A stretch of DNA of 64,000 nucleotides from Clostridium muellerianum (GTDB taxonomy: Bacteria; Bacillota; Clostridia; Clostridiales; Clostridiaceae). Positions 18,154 to 26,629 of the stretch are shown here, in pieces. The notes under the pieces were generated by a model. The model ran no database searches, was not told the origin of the DNA, and saw only the letters and a list, made by a program, of their open reading frames with translations. Each line of letters opens with the position of its first letter. The first letter of the stretch is position 1. Location of the stretch: assembly GCF_012926525.1 (NCBI RefSeq), contig NZ_JABBNI010000058.1, positions 62,001 through 126,000 on the forward strand, in the 5' to 3' direction. Both the position numbers and the translations under genes were made by a program.

Positions 18154-18169
18154 TGTTAATATATTAACA
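18154..18169. promoter_or_regulatory. Rex-type operator at the preTA promoter
   Basis: TGTTAATATATTAACA is a perfect 16-bp palindrome. It matches 12 of the 14 fixed positions of the clostridial Rex consensus TTGTTAANNNNTTAACAA, missing only the outermost T and A. It overlaps the -35 element of the promoter below. Rex is an NADH/NAD+ sensing repressor, and the downstream enzyme is NAD-linked. Confidence 0.6.
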
Positions 18170-18192
18170 GGAAGAGGATAGATATATATAAA
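18164..18192 (+). promoter_or_regulatory. Promoter of the preT-preA operon
   Basis: TTAACA (18164-18169), a 17-bp spacer, TATAAA (18187-18192). The -35 is the right half of the Rex-like palindrome. An inverted repeat AGGAAGAG (18169-18176) / CTCTTCCT (18200-18207) encloses the -10 box and may be a second operator. Confidence 0.5.
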
Positions 18193-18252
18193 TATACGAC
18201 TCTTCCTAGAAATGTTTATAAAATATATAATCTCGAAAGGGGAAAATACTAA

Positions 18253-19518
18253 ATGGAAACAGGAAAATACTTAGAAGAAACAAAGAAAACCTTAACACCT
18301 CTTTTAGCAATGGAGGAGGCAGCAAGATGTCTTTTATGTCATGATGCACCTTGTAGTAAGGCATGCCCAGCAGGAACAAATCCAGCAAAATTTATACGTT
18401 CACTTCGTTTTAAAAATCTTAAAGGCGCAGTAGAGACAATAAGAACAAACAATGCACTTGCTGGAATATGTGCAAGAGTATGCCCTTATGATAAATATTG
18501 TGAAGGAGCCTGTAGCAGATGTGGTATAGACCAACCTATAAGAATAGGCGAACTTCAGAGATATTTAACTGATTATGAGAAAACTATAGACATGAAGGTA
18601 CTAGATAAGGTAGAAGTTACAAAGGAAAAGGTAGCAGTTATAGGTGCTGGTCCAAGCGGTATTACAGCAGCAGCAGGACTTGCATTAAAAGGATATAAAG
18701 TAACTGTATTTGAAGAAAAAGATATTTTAGGTGGATGGTTAAGTTATGGAATACCACCAGAAAGACTACCTCAAGATGTTGTAGAAAATGAGATAAATTA
18801 TATAAAAGATTTAGGGGTAGAATTTAAAACAAATTGTAAAGTTGGAAAAGATATTAAATTAGGTGATCTTAGATCAGAAGGATATAAAGCATTCTTAATT
18901 TCTAGTGGAATCCAAAAAGGAAAGGCTATAGATGTTAAAGGCGCTGATTTAGAAGGTGTTGTAAATGGTGTAGATTTTCTTGGAAAAGCTAAAACAAATA
19001 AAGGTGATGTAAACATAGGCAGTCACGTAATCGTTATAGGCGGTGGAGATGTTGCCATGGATTGTGCATCAACTGCTAAGTTACTTGGGTGTGAAGATGT
19101 AAAAATAGTTTATAGAAGAGCTATAGAGAAAATGCCTGCAGATGTACATGAAAGAGAATACATACAGTCATTAAATATTCCTATATTTACAGGTTTTAAA
19201 CCATCAGAAGTAATAGGAAGCAAAGGAAAAGCTGTAAGCTTTAAAGCAACTGGTATGTTCAATGAGTCAGATGTATTGGAACTTAAAGCTGATATGGTTA
19301 TATTTGCAGTAGGACAGGAAATAGAAGAGGCTAAACTTATTGCTGATGTAAAGACTAACGAAAAAGGAATAATCGTTACAGAAAATTGCAGAACAAATGT
19401 AGAAGATGTATTTGCATCAGGAGATATAGTTGCAGGTGACAAAACAGTTGTACAAGCTGTTGCATTAGGTAAATTAGCTGCAGAATCAATAGATTCTTAT
19501 TTAGCAGGTTTAAGGTAG
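18253..19518 (+). CDS. preT: NAD-dependent dihydropyrimidine dehydrogenase, flavin subunit PreT
   Basis: 421 residues, close to E. coli PreT. The N-terminal part binds two [4Fe-4S] clusters (CLLCHDAPCSKACPAG and CARVCPYDKYCEGACSRCG); the rest is a two-dinucleotide-binding flavoprotein with VAVIGAGPSGITAAAGLALKG (FAD), VIVIGGGDVAMDCASTA (NAD) and a C-terminal VFASGDIVAGDKTVVQAV. Together with PreA it reduces uracil or thymine to the dihydro form with NADH, or runs in reverse. The ATG follows GAAAGGGG. PreA starts 30 bp downstream. The Rex-like operator upstream fits control by the NADH/NAD+ ratio. Confidence 0.88.
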   Translation: METGKYLEETKKTLTPLLAMEEAARCLLCHDAPCSKACPAGTNPAKFIRSLRFKNLKGAVETIRTNNALAGICARVCPYDKYCEGACSRCGIDQPIRIGELQRYLTDYEKTIDMKVLDKVEVTKEKVAVIGAGPSGITAAAGLALKGYKVTVFEEKDILGGWLSYGIPPERLPQDVVENEINYIKDLGVEFKTNCKVGKDIKLGDLRSEGYKAFLISSGIQKGKAIDVKGADLEGVVNGVDFLGKAKTNKGDVNIGSHVIVIGGGDVAMDCASTAKLLGCEDVKIVYRRAIEKMPADVHEREYIQSLNIPIFTGFKPSEVIGSKGKAVSFKATGMFNESDVLELKADMVIFAVGQEIEEAKLIADVKTNEKGIIVTENCRTNVEDVFASGDIVAGDKTVVQAVALGKLAAESIDSYLAGLR

Positions 19519-19548
19519 TTACACAAGAAATTAGGAGGCGTAGATTAA

Positions 19549-20787
19549 ATGAGAAGAAAAAATCTTTCAATAGAATTTTGTGGAGTAAAATGTGAAAATC
19601 CATTTTTCTTAGCATCATCACCAGTTGGAAATAATTATGATATGTGTGCAAAAGCATTAGAAACAGGTTGGGGTGGAATAGTATTTAAAACAGTTGCTAT
19701 GGAAAGAATGATAGAGGTTTCACCACGTTTTCATGCTAATAAAAAAGAGGGAACTCCTTTCATAGGATTTAAAAATATGGAGCAAGTTGCAGAACATTCA
19801 CTTGAAGAAAATCTTGCAGATATGAAAAAACTTAAAGAAAATTACCCAAATAAGGTATTAATAGCTTCAATAATGGGTTCAAATGAAGAAGAATGGACTA
19901 AGCTTGCACAGCTTGTTACAGAAGTAGGTGCAGACATTATTGAATGTAATTTCTCATGTCCTCAGATGACAAGTCATGCTATGGGTTCAGATGTTGGACA
20001 AAATCCTGAATTAGTAAAAAAATATTCAGCAGCAGTAAGAAGAGGTACTAACCTTCCTGTACTTGCAAAAATGACTCCAAATATAGGACGTATGGAAGTA
20101 CCAGCAGTAGCTGCAGTTGAAGGTGGAGCTACAGGTGTTTCAGCTATAAATACAATAAAATGTATAACTGCAGTAGATTTAGATAAAAAAGTAGCACTTC
20201 CAATAATAAATGGTAAGTCTGCTATATCTGGATATTCAGGAAAAGCTGTTAAGCCAATAGCTTTAAGATTTGTAAGTCAACTTGCTAAAGAACCAAAGCT
20301 TAAAAATGTTCCAATAAGCGGTATTGGAGGAATAGAAACTTGGGAAGATGCTATTGAATTTATAATGCTTGGAGCAAGTAATCTTCAGGTAACTACAGCT
20401 ATTATGCAGTATGGATACAGAATAGTTGAAGATTTAATTAGTGGAATAGAATATTATATGGAAGAAAAAGGTGTAGAAAAACTTTCAGATTTAGTAGGTG
20501 TGGCACTTGATAACGTAGTACCAGCTGAAAATTTAGATAGAGATTATATAGTATATCCAAATTTTGATACTGATAAGTGTATTGGATGCGGAAGATGCTA
20601 TGTTTCATGTTATGATGGAGCTCATCAGGCAATTGTGTGGGATGAAGAAAACAGAAGACCTTCAGTGAATAAAGATAATTGTGTAGGTTGTCATTTATGT
20701 GCACTAGTATGTCCAATAGAAGGATGTATAACAAAAGGTGAAATCAAATTCAAAGATTTTGGGGTAAAGAGAGAAATATCACTTTAG
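19549..20787 (+). CDS. preA: NAD-dependent dihydropyrimidine dehydrogenase, catalytic subunit PreA
   Basis: 412 residues: an FMN-binding TIM barrel of the dihydroorotate dehydrogenase type ([47 protein letters not shown]) followed by a ferredoxin-like tail with two [4Fe-4S] sites, [11 protein letters not shown] and [12 protein letters not shown]. The NFSCPQ motif includes the catalytic Cys region of this family. It forms the PreT-PreA complex. The ribosome site AGGAGGCG precedes the ATG. The last two bases of its stop codon coincide with the first bases of a shortened repeat family 1 element. Confidence 0.9.
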   Translation: MRRKNLSIEFCGVKCENPFFLASSPVGNNYDMCAKALETGWGGIVFKTVAMERMIEVSPRFHANKKEGTPFIGFKNMEQVAEHSLEENLADMKKLKENYPNKVLIASIMGSNEEEWTKLAQLVTEVGADIIECNFSCPQMTSHAMGSDVGQNPELVKKYSAAVRRGTNLPVLAKMTPNIGRMEVPAVAAVEGGATGVSAINTIKCITAVDLDKKVALPIINGKSAISGYSGKAVKPIALRFVSQLAKEPKLKNVPISGIGGIETWEDAIEFIMLGASNLQVTTAIMQYGYRIVEDLISGIEYYMEEKGVEKLSDLVGVALDNVVPAENLDRDYIVYPNFDTDKCIGCGRCYVSCYDGAHQAIVWDEENRRPSVNKDNCVGCHLCALVCPIEGCITKGEIKFKDFGVKREISL

Positions 20788-20843
20788 ACATATGAAAGAA
20801 AATAACAAGTCAAAGATGTTAGTATATTTTTTTGAATATGCCT
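20786..20843. repeat. Repeat family 1, internally deleted copy (58 bp)
   Basis: Both termini of the 158-bp element are present (AGACATATGAAAGAAAATAAC at the left, described in part, and TATTTTTTTGAATATGCCT at the right) with the central 100 bases missing. It fills the gap between preA and the next gene and starts within the preA stop codon. Confidence 0.7.
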
Positions 20844-20870
20844 CAACCCAAATGGCAAAGGAGAGTTTTT

Positions 20871-21380
20871 ATGAGCGCTATAATGGCAAGTGCTGTTAGT
20901 ATGGGAATATTATCATGGATGTGGGCTGTTCTAAGTGGGGCTATTGGAGTTTCAACTTGGGCTGGCTTTATGGGTACTACAACCTATTATGCATCAGGAG
21001 AACGGTTTATAAAAGGATGGGTAAAAGGTATCATAGCAAACATGACAGGAGTACTATGGGCTGTAATTGCTATAGAAGTATCTAAAGTTGTTCATATTTC
21101 TGGCATAGGTGCTATTATGACAGGAATTGTTTCTTTTGCCATGGTAGCAGAAGCTAAGTGGAAAAAGTTTTCGTTTATACCAGGTGCATTTATTGGATGT
21201 GCAACAACTTTTGGAATTATTACTTTAAATGGAACGTATTTATCTAGCATAGAAGCACTTCTAATGGGTTCTGTAGTGGGTATAGCTTCAGATGTTGGAG
21301 GAGTAATGATATTTAAGTTAACTGGTAAAAAAGAAAGTACAGAACATATAAAAAAAGCTTCATTGAAAAATGAAGCATAA
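20871..21380 (+). CDS. DUF1097-like membrane protein
   Basis: About 169 residues with five membrane helices (MSAIMASAVSMGILSWMWAV, GAIGVSTWAGFMGTTTYYASG, ANMTGVLWAVIAIEV, AIMTGIVSFAMVAEAK, FIGCATTFGIITL, LLMGSVVGIASDVGGVMIF). The pattern and length fit DUF1097 proteins such as YcdZ, often found near nitrogen-compound catabolism genes; function not established. I start it at ATG 20871, 7 bp after AAAGGAG. Upstream in-frame codons belong to the repeat, not to the gene. It lies in the preTA operon and may be a transporter for its substrate. Confidence 0.7.
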   Translation: MSAIMASAVSMGILSWMWAVLSGAIGVSTWAGFMGTTTYYASGERFIKGWVKGIIANMTGVLWAVIAIEVSKVVHISGIGAIMTGIVSFAMVAEAKWKKFSFIPGAFIGCATTFGIITLNGTYLSSIEALLMGSVVGIASDVGGVMIFKLTGKKESTEHIKKASLKNEA

Positions 21381-21405
21381 TTAATAAACTTTGTTTAGTA
21401 AGTTA

Positions 21406-21445
21406 GGGGCTGTTGCACTAATTAATTAGTGTGGCCAGCCCTTTT
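21406..21445 (+). terminator. Hairpin between the DUF1097-like gene and the amidohydrolase gene
   Basis: GGGCTG...GCACTAAT / ATTAGTGTGGCCAGCCC forms a strong stem but only four T residues follow, so readthrough into the hydrolase gene is possible. Confidence 0.6.
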
Positions 21446-21501
21446 AGATTACAATCTTTGTTATTATAATTGTTTAGATCTAAAAAAGGATGTGTATTAA
21501 A

Positions 21502-22734
21502 ATGAAAAATGATATGTTAACCTGTAATATGGATAGAATGGAGGATAAAATTGTTACATTTAGCAAATTTGGTGATGCTGGTCATGGTGGTATAACAAGA
21601 TTTTCTTTATCAGAAGCAGCTCTTCAAGCAAGAGCAGAATTCTGTAACAGAATGAAGACAATGGGCGCAGAAATTAAAACAGATGATATGGCAAACATTT
21701 ATGCAATACTTAAGGGGTCAGAAGATCTTCCTGGTGTAGTAATGGCATCACATTTGGACTCAGTTAGAAATGGTGGAAATTATGATGGAGTTTTAGGTGT
21801 ACTTACAGCAATGGAAGTAGCTGAGACTATAGTTACAGAAAAAATTTCACATCGTCGTCCTGTTATAGTTATGGTATGGACAAATGAAGAAGGATCTCTT
21901 TATCCACCAGCTATGATGTCATCAGGTGTTGTTTGTGGTAAATTTGACAAAAAAGCTATGTTAGCTTCAAAAAGTCCTGAAGGAAAAACTTTTGGAGAAG
22001 CTTTAAAGAAAAGTGGATATGAAGGAGATATATCAAATAGATTAAATCCTAAGGAATATATAGCTATGCTTGAATTACACATTGAACAAGGTCCTGTACT
22101 TGAAGCTGAAAAGAAGGATATAGGTGTTGTAGAAGGTGTTGTTGGAATGGTTAATTACAGAATCAGAACTTATGGACAATCTGATCATGCAGGTACTACT
22201 CCTATGAAATACAGGAAGGATGCTCTTTTAGCAGCAGCCAGTGCTTTAAAATATCTACATCAAGAACTTGATAAACTTGATAGTAATCTTGTTTACACTA
22301 CAGGTGAAATAGTTTGTCATCCATGTGTCCATACTGTTATTCCTGATTTTGTTGATTTTTCATTAGATGCAAGACATCAGGACCCTGAAGTAATAAGACA
22401 GGTTGTTAAAGTTATTGAAAATATTCCTAAAGAATTTGACAAATGTAGAGTTGAATATGAATTGCAGTGGGCACGTAATACAGTTGCTTACAACAAAGAA
22501 TTGGTTGGTTTTATTAAAAAGAATGCAGATGCATATGGATATCCAAATATGAATATTTATAGTGGTGCAGGTCATGATGCTCAGTATGCAGCTGAAATGT
22601 TACCTACAACTATGATATTTGTTCCAAGTAAAGATGGACACAGTCACTGTGAACCTGAATTTACACCTGTTGAAAATTGCTGGAAGGGTGCTAATGTATT
22701 ATTACAAACGGTACTTGATGTGGATAGAAAATAG
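21502..22734 (+). CDS. M20-family Zn-dependent amidohydrolase (N-carbamoyl-amino acid hydrolase / allantoate amidohydrolase type)
   Basis: 410 residues with the two-metal peptidase core: SHLDSVRNGGNYDGVLGVL (His and bridging Asp), NEEGSLYPPAMM (Glu catalytic/metal), LELHIEQGPVLE (His) and SGAGHDAQYAAEM near the C-terminus. The lid/dimer domain includes YRIRTYGQSDHAGTTPM. This set is shared by beta-ureidopropionase, L-carbamoylase (HyuC) and allantoate amidohydrolase. After PreTA the logical substrate is an N-carbamoyl-beta-amino acid, but dihydropyrimidinase, the step between, is not in the window. Start set at ATG 21502; ATG 21490 has no ribosome site. Confidence 0.85.
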   Translation: MKNDMLTCNMDRMEDKIVTFSKFGDAGHGGITRFSLSEAALQARAEFCNRMKTMGAEIKTDDMANIYAILKGSEDLPGVVMASHLDSVRNGGNYDGVLGVLTAMEVAETIVTEKISHRRPVIVMVWTNEEGSLYPPAMMSSGVVCGKFDKKAMLASKSPEGKTFGEALKKSGYEGDISNRLNPKEYIAMLELHIEQGPVLEAEKKDIGVVEGVVGMVNYRIRTYGQSDHAGTTPMKYRKDALLAAASALKYLHQELDKLDSNLVYTTGEIVCHPCVHTVIPDFVDFSLDARHQDPEVIRQVVKVIENIPKEFDKCRVEYELQWARNTVAYNKELVGFIKKNADAYGYPNMNIYSGAGHDAQYAAEMLPTTMIFVPSKDGHSHCEPEFTPVENCWKGANVLLQTVLDVDRK

Positions 22735-22965
22735 TTAGAACTTCAAAAATATAATAAAATTAGATTAGGGATACAACGCAAAATATACTAACATATAGAC
22801 TAGTTGTTTTTTAAATATAATTTAGATGTATAGGAGTATTATATATTTCTATGTATTATTTTACATATTAAGAAAGTTTAAATACCAACGATTTAACTAT
22901 TATAGAGATACTTAAATAAGGAAAATAGTTTAGTAATAATTTTAGAAGATTTTTAGGAGGGAAAT

Positions 22966-23211
22966 ATGAAATATAAAATAGGGGAAAAAATTCAGTTTAC
23001 ACAAACATCTATAATAGAAACTAATAAAGGAAAAAAGGTAAAGATAAAAAAAGGCGATGAAGCTATGGTTTTAAGAAGAGTAGATGATGAATGTGGCGAA
23101 ATAATTTATATGACAGGGGAAGCTGCTGGATTAAGCCAGGTAATAGCAATAGAAGTAGATGGAGAATTAAATGCAGATTACTTTGCAAAAAAGATAATGG
23201 AAGACCTATAA
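22966..23211 (+). CDS. Small beta-rich hypothetical protein, 81 aa
   Basis: An 81-residue soluble protein that begins MKYKIGEKIQFTQ and has alternating charged and hydrophobic residues (VKIKKGDEAMVLRRVDDECGEIIYMTGEAAG), a pattern of a small SH3- or KOW-like barrel. I do not recognise it further. TTAGGAGGG in front of the ATG is an excellent ribosome site, so it is a real gene. It stands alone, followed by a repeat family 1 element. Confidence 0.65.
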   Translation: MKYKIGEKIQFTQTSIIETNKGKKVKIKKGDEAMVLRRVDDECGEIIYMTGEAAGLSQVIAIEVDGELNADYFAKKIMEDL

Positions 23212-23293
23212 AATTATTTTATAGAAACTCTTAGTTTGATTATTATTTAAAGATTTTAATAGAAAACAGAAGCTTATTTGATATACTTCATTT

Positions 23294-23452
23294 AGGCATC
23301 TGAAAGAAAATAATAAGTCCAGATGCGAAGGATATTTTGCGTCAGGCAAGGAGGCAGGTTCCGCAGATAGTTGAACTATCTAAGGGTTCTGCCGACGCCG
23401 CATGACACAAAATAGACTAGTAGATGGACTTATTATTTTTTTGAAGATGCCT
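23294..23452. repeat. Repeat family 1, copy 3 (159 bp, best preserved)
   Basis: Starts AGGCATCTGAAAG and ends CTTTGAAGATGCCT-like (GAAGATGCCT); the terminal 28 bases at each end are near-perfect inverted copies (AATAATAAGTCC at the left, GGACTTATTATT at the right). The centre holds GGTTCCGCAGATAGTTGAACTATC and GGCAAGG, with TAGTT/AACTA palindromes. No ORF is inside. Copy 1 at 8881 is the same in inverse orientation. Confidence 0.85.
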
Positions 23453-23587
23453 TATAGTAGATAGTTTAAATGAAAGACTGCCTATATAAATGAGAGATTA
23501 TCATTTTAAACTTCTGTTTTTTCTATTATATATTTATACGATTATTAATAGAATTTATGTATGAACATATTTATAAGGTGGATGAAT

Positions 23588-24466
23588 ATGAGAATACTTA
23601 AAGTTTTAAGAAGTGTTAAAAAAACTAATTTGCTTATATTTATAGCAATGTTTTATATAGGTATAATATTAATTTTTGGAGTAATTTATTGGGAAATAGC
23701 TAATTTAACTTCAGGAGAATTTTTCGTTTTTCAGGAAGATGTAAACATGAATATAAAAATGAATGCTTTTAAAAAACAAACAGGCATAAAAGCATATAAT
23801 AAGGATTTTAAAAATGTTATAAATGATTTAATGATAGCAGGAGAATACAAAAGACCTTTTGTAAAGATTTTAAAGAATGAAAAACTATATACTTTTGACT
23901 TTAGTAATTCACTAGGGGATATGTGGGCTAATTATTACTATTTATTGGCTCAGGAAAAGGGAATTACTCATATGAAAATAGAAAGTGCAAGAGAAGATAT
24001 GGTAGCTGCTAAATTTAAAACTTATGTAATAAAAATTTCTTTATATAAATTAAATGGTAAAAACAAGAATGGTATATATGAAATTTATAAAAATGATAGT
24101 AATAATTTAATGAAAATAGATACGGTAGAAATGTGGGTGGAAAATTATCCTTTATTATGTGAAGAATTTTTTAATGATAAAAATTGTTTTTATCCGCTAA
24201 ATTTTTATTTTGTAAACTTGATAAAAAATTCGGTTTCATTTTTAGATGATAGTCCTATTGTATTAAAGAAAATTGCAAATGATAAATTCAAGTATTCCTT
24301 ATGGAATTTTTTGTATTTTAGCACAGTTACAATTACTACTTTAGGGTATGGAGATATTTTGCCTAATTCTACTTTAGTTCGTGTGCTTGTAATGGTTGAG
24401 ACCATATCTGGTGTTTTTGTAGTAGGAACTTTTGGATCCTGTTTGTTTTGGAATAAGAAAAAGTAA
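23588..24466 (+). CDS. Two-helix potassium channel with a large extracytoplasmic domain
   Basis: An N-terminal helix (TNLLIFIAMFYIGIILIFGVIYW) is followed by about 190 hydrophilic residues and then a pore module: LWNFLYFSTVTITTLGYGDILPNST with the K+ selectivity filter TTLGYGD, and a last helix (VMVETISGVFVVGTFGSCLF). This is the Ion_trans_2 pore. The unusual part is the long segment between helix 1 and the pore, which would lie outside the cell, and the absence of any cytoplasmic RCK domain. Start at ATG 23588 after AAGGTGGATG. No neighbours suggest regulation. Confidence 0.85.
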   Translation: MRILKVLRSVKKTNLLIFIAMFYIGIILIFGVIYWEIANLTSGEFFVFQEDVNMNIKMNAFKKQTGIKAYNKDFKNVINDLMIAGEYKRPFVKILKNEKLYTFDFSNSLGDMWANYYYLLAQEKGITHMKIESAREDMVAAKFKTYVIKISLYKLNGKNKNGIYEIYKNDSNNLMKIDTVEMWVENYPLLCEEFFNDKNCFYPLNFYFVNLIKNSVSFLDDSPIVLKKIANDKFKYSLWNFLYFSTVTITTLGYGDILPNSTLVRVLVMVETISGVFVVGTFGSCLFWNKKK

Positions 24467-24485
24467 ATATATATTTAAATTAAAT

Positions 24486-24572
24486 TTCACGGTTTAAGAA
24501 TATTGTGAAGCAATATTTTGAGAGAACAGAGGACAATTGTCTTCTCAAAAAGTTGCTTCGCAATATGCTTTA
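24486..24572. repeat. Repeat family 2, copy E
   Basis: AATATTGTGAAGCAA (24499-24513) pairs with TTGCTTCGCAATAT (24553-24566), with GAGGACAATTGTCTTCTC in the centre forming the tip. Closely related in the stem to the copies at 25880 and 56871. Confidence 0.75.
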
Positions 24573-24655
24573 GATAAGCAAAAAAAACTTTAAAACTTTT
24601 GTTAAAAAGGATAAAATATAGTTAAATGTTTAAATTATGAAGGGAGCTGTTTAGC

Positions 24656-25831
24656 TTGACGGAAAAACTATATTATAAAGATGCTTATATAAAAGAATGT
24701 GAAGCAAATGTTTTAGATATAATAGAAAAAGAGGGAAATGTACTTGTTGTATTAGATAAAACACCATTTTATCCAGAAGGAGGAGGACAGCCTTCAGATA
24801 TTGGAACAATAGATGGAATAAAGGTAAATTATGTTTCAGAACAGGGTGAAACAATATATCATCATATGGAAAAAGCACCGAAAAATAAGAAAGTAAAATG
24901 CTTAATAGATTTTGAAAGACGCTTTGACCATATGCAGCAGCACTCAGGAGAACATTTGATTTCAGGAGTTATTTTCAAGCTTTATGGTGGAAATAATAAA
25001 GGATTTCATTTAGGAGAAGAATATGTAACTTTAGATATAGATATAGACCATTTTAGTGAAGACATGATTAAAAAAGTTGAAGATGAAGTGAATGAGTACA
25101 TATATGCAAATAGAAGCTTTGATACATACATGGTTACTAAGGATGAAGTAGATAAAGTTCCTGCAAGGAAAAGGATAAATGTAGATGAAGACATAAGAAT
25201 AGTTGAAGCAAAAGATATGGATTGCTGTCCTTGTTGTGGTACACATGTTAAAACTACTAGTGAAGTGGGTATAGTGAAGATTTTAAAGGCTGAAAGATAT
25301 AAGGGAATGACTAGAATTTATATTAAATGTGGAAAAAGAGCACTTAAGGATTTCCAACTAAAGCATGATATTGTAACAAATTTAAATAAAGCTCTATCTG
25401 TAGATGAAAATGGCATATTAGATAGGGTTAATAAGCAGTTTGAAGAGATAGAAGGCCTAAAAAGAGAATCAAGTAGATTGAAAAGCATTTTAGCAGGAAT
25501 TGAAGCAGAAAATATAATTAAGAATGCAAAATCTAAACTTATATCAATACTTATTGAAGATAAGAGTTTTGAAGATATACAATTGATAGGTTCTATAATT
25601 GAGAATAACGGTTATATAGTTATTTTAGCATCATTAGAAGAACAAAAAATATTGTTTTTAAATAATACAGATATAGATGTAAGTTGTGGAAAGTTATTTA
25701 AAGAACATATAAAAGAGTTCAATGGAAAAGGCGGCGGAAAAGATAAAAGAGCTCAAGGAACTTTTGATAATAAAGAGGATCTTACTAAGTTCTGTCAATT
25801 TTTATCAATGACTGTAAGAGAAAAGCTTTAG
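24656..25831 (+). CDS. Alanyl-tRNA editing protein (AlaX-L type) with DHHA1 domain
   Basis: 391 residues. The N-terminal part is the AlaRS-like editing domain (FYPEGGGQPSDIGTI, HMQQHSGEHLISG and CCPCCGTHVKTTSEVG, giving the H-x3-H and C-x3-H zinc ligands). The C-terminal half has a coiled coil (residues 250-290) and a DHHA1 domain ending GKGGGKDKRAQG. It hydrolyses Ser or Gly wrongly attached to tRNA-Ala. The TTG start is preceded by AGGGAG 10 bases upstream. Alone in its operon between two repeat family 2 elements. Confidence 0.88.
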   Translation: MTEKLYYKDAYIKECEANVLDIIEKEGNVLVVLDKTPFYPEGGGQPSDIGTIDGIKVNYVSEQGETIYHHMEKAPKNKKVKCLIDFERRFDHMQQHSGEHLISGVIFKLYGGNNKGFHLGEEYVTLDIDIDHFSEDMIKKVEDEVNEYIYANRSFDTYMVTKDEVDKVPARKRINVDEDIRIVEAKDMDCCPCCGTHVKTTSEVGIVKILKAERYKGMTRIYIKCGKRALKDFQLKHDIVTNLNKALSVDENGILDRVNKQFEEIEGLKRESSRLKSILAGIEAENIIKNAKSKLISILIEDKSFEDIQLIGSIIENNGYIVILASLEEQKILFLNNTDIDVSCGKLFKEHIKEFNGKGGGKDKRAQGTFDNKEDLTKFCQFLSMTVREKL

Positions 25832-25879
25832 ACGGTAGTAGATATTGCTGTTTTTTATGTACTTAATCTATACATAATA

Positions 25880-25937
25880 AAAATATTGCGAAGCAACCTT
25901 CACTGTCCTCTGAAAAAGTTGTGTCGCAATTTGCTCA
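25880..25937. repeat. Repeat family 2, copy F
   Basis: AAATATTGCGAAGCAAC / GTTGTGTCGCAATTT hairpin with CACTGTCCTCTG in the loop. It lies just upstream of mobA and shares the stem with copies D and E. Confidence 0.7.
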
Positions 25938-25966
25938 TATTGTATGTTATTTTGGAGGGGATTTAA

Positions 25967-26560
25967 GTGAATAAAACTGGGACTGCTGTTATACTTTGTG
26001 GAGGTAAAAGCAGCAGAATGGGTTTTGATAAAAGCAAAATAGAAATAGAGGGAAAATATTTAATAGAGTTAATAGCTAAAAAATTAGAAACTATATTTGA
26101 TGAAGTGGTATTGGTAGCTGAAAAAAAGGATAAATTTAAGAAATTAAAGTATACAGTGTTAGAGGATTTAAAAAAAGAGTATGGTCCAGCAGGTGGAATG
26201 TATACAGGACTAAAATATGCTAATTCCAAATATGTTTTTTTCATGGCTTGTGATATGCCTATAGTAAACTTAGAATATATAAAGTATATGATGAAAATAG
26301 CTGAGGAAAGTGACTGTGATTGTGTTCTACCAAGGAATGGAAAATGGATTGAACCAATGTATGCTTTTTATTCTAAAGATTTAATAAAGGATTTTGAAAA
26401 AGGAATAGATAACAATAATCTACTTCTTTATGATATAATAAAAAGCTCGAGGATTCATTATATTCCAGAAGAGGTTACAAGAAGTTATAGTAAGGATTTG
26501 GAGATGTTTGTTAATCTAAACTATGTTAAGGATTTGGAGATATTGAAAAAGATATACTAA
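25967..26560 (+). CDS. mobA: Molybdenum cofactor guanylyltransferase
   Basis: 197 residues with the nucleotidyltransferase signature VILCGGKSSRMGFDKSKIEI at the N-terminus (the GGxSxRMGxDK loop binding GTP), GPAGGMYTGLK and FFMACDMPIVN with the metal-binding Asp. It attaches GMP to molybdopterin for enzymes such as formate dehydrogenase. GTG start after GGAGGGG. No other cofactor genes are near, so it is probably monocistronic. Confidence 0.88.
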   Translation: MNKTGTAVILCGGKSSRMGFDKSKIEIEGKYLIELIAKKLETIFDEVVLVAEKKDKFKKLKYTVLEDLKKEYGPAGGMYTGLKYANSKYVFFMACDMPIVNLEYIKYMMKIAEESDCDCVLPRNGKWIEPMYAFYSKDLIKDFEKGIDNNNLLLYDIIKSSRIHYIPEEVTRSYSKDLEMFVNLNYVKDLEILKKIY

Positions 26561-26629
26561 ATTATGTGATTTTTAATAGAATAGTTTTTTAGTAGTGCAA
26601 ATAATAGTAAGAGAGGAATGTTTTTATAC

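Noticed and set aside
17992-18159. A 55-codon basic ORF in front of preT
   Set aside because: No ribosome-binding site, random AT-type amino acid mix, and the end lies within the promoter/operator of preT.
18010-18252. A possible riboswitch upstream of preT
   Set aside because: I looked for known aptamer motifs and terminator pairs and saw none; the strong signals are DNA palindromes.
26618-26629. ATG 26618 as the start of topoisomerase III
   Set aside because: It is only two bases from the ribosome site, and homologues begin at the equivalent of ATG 26630; kept only as an alternative.
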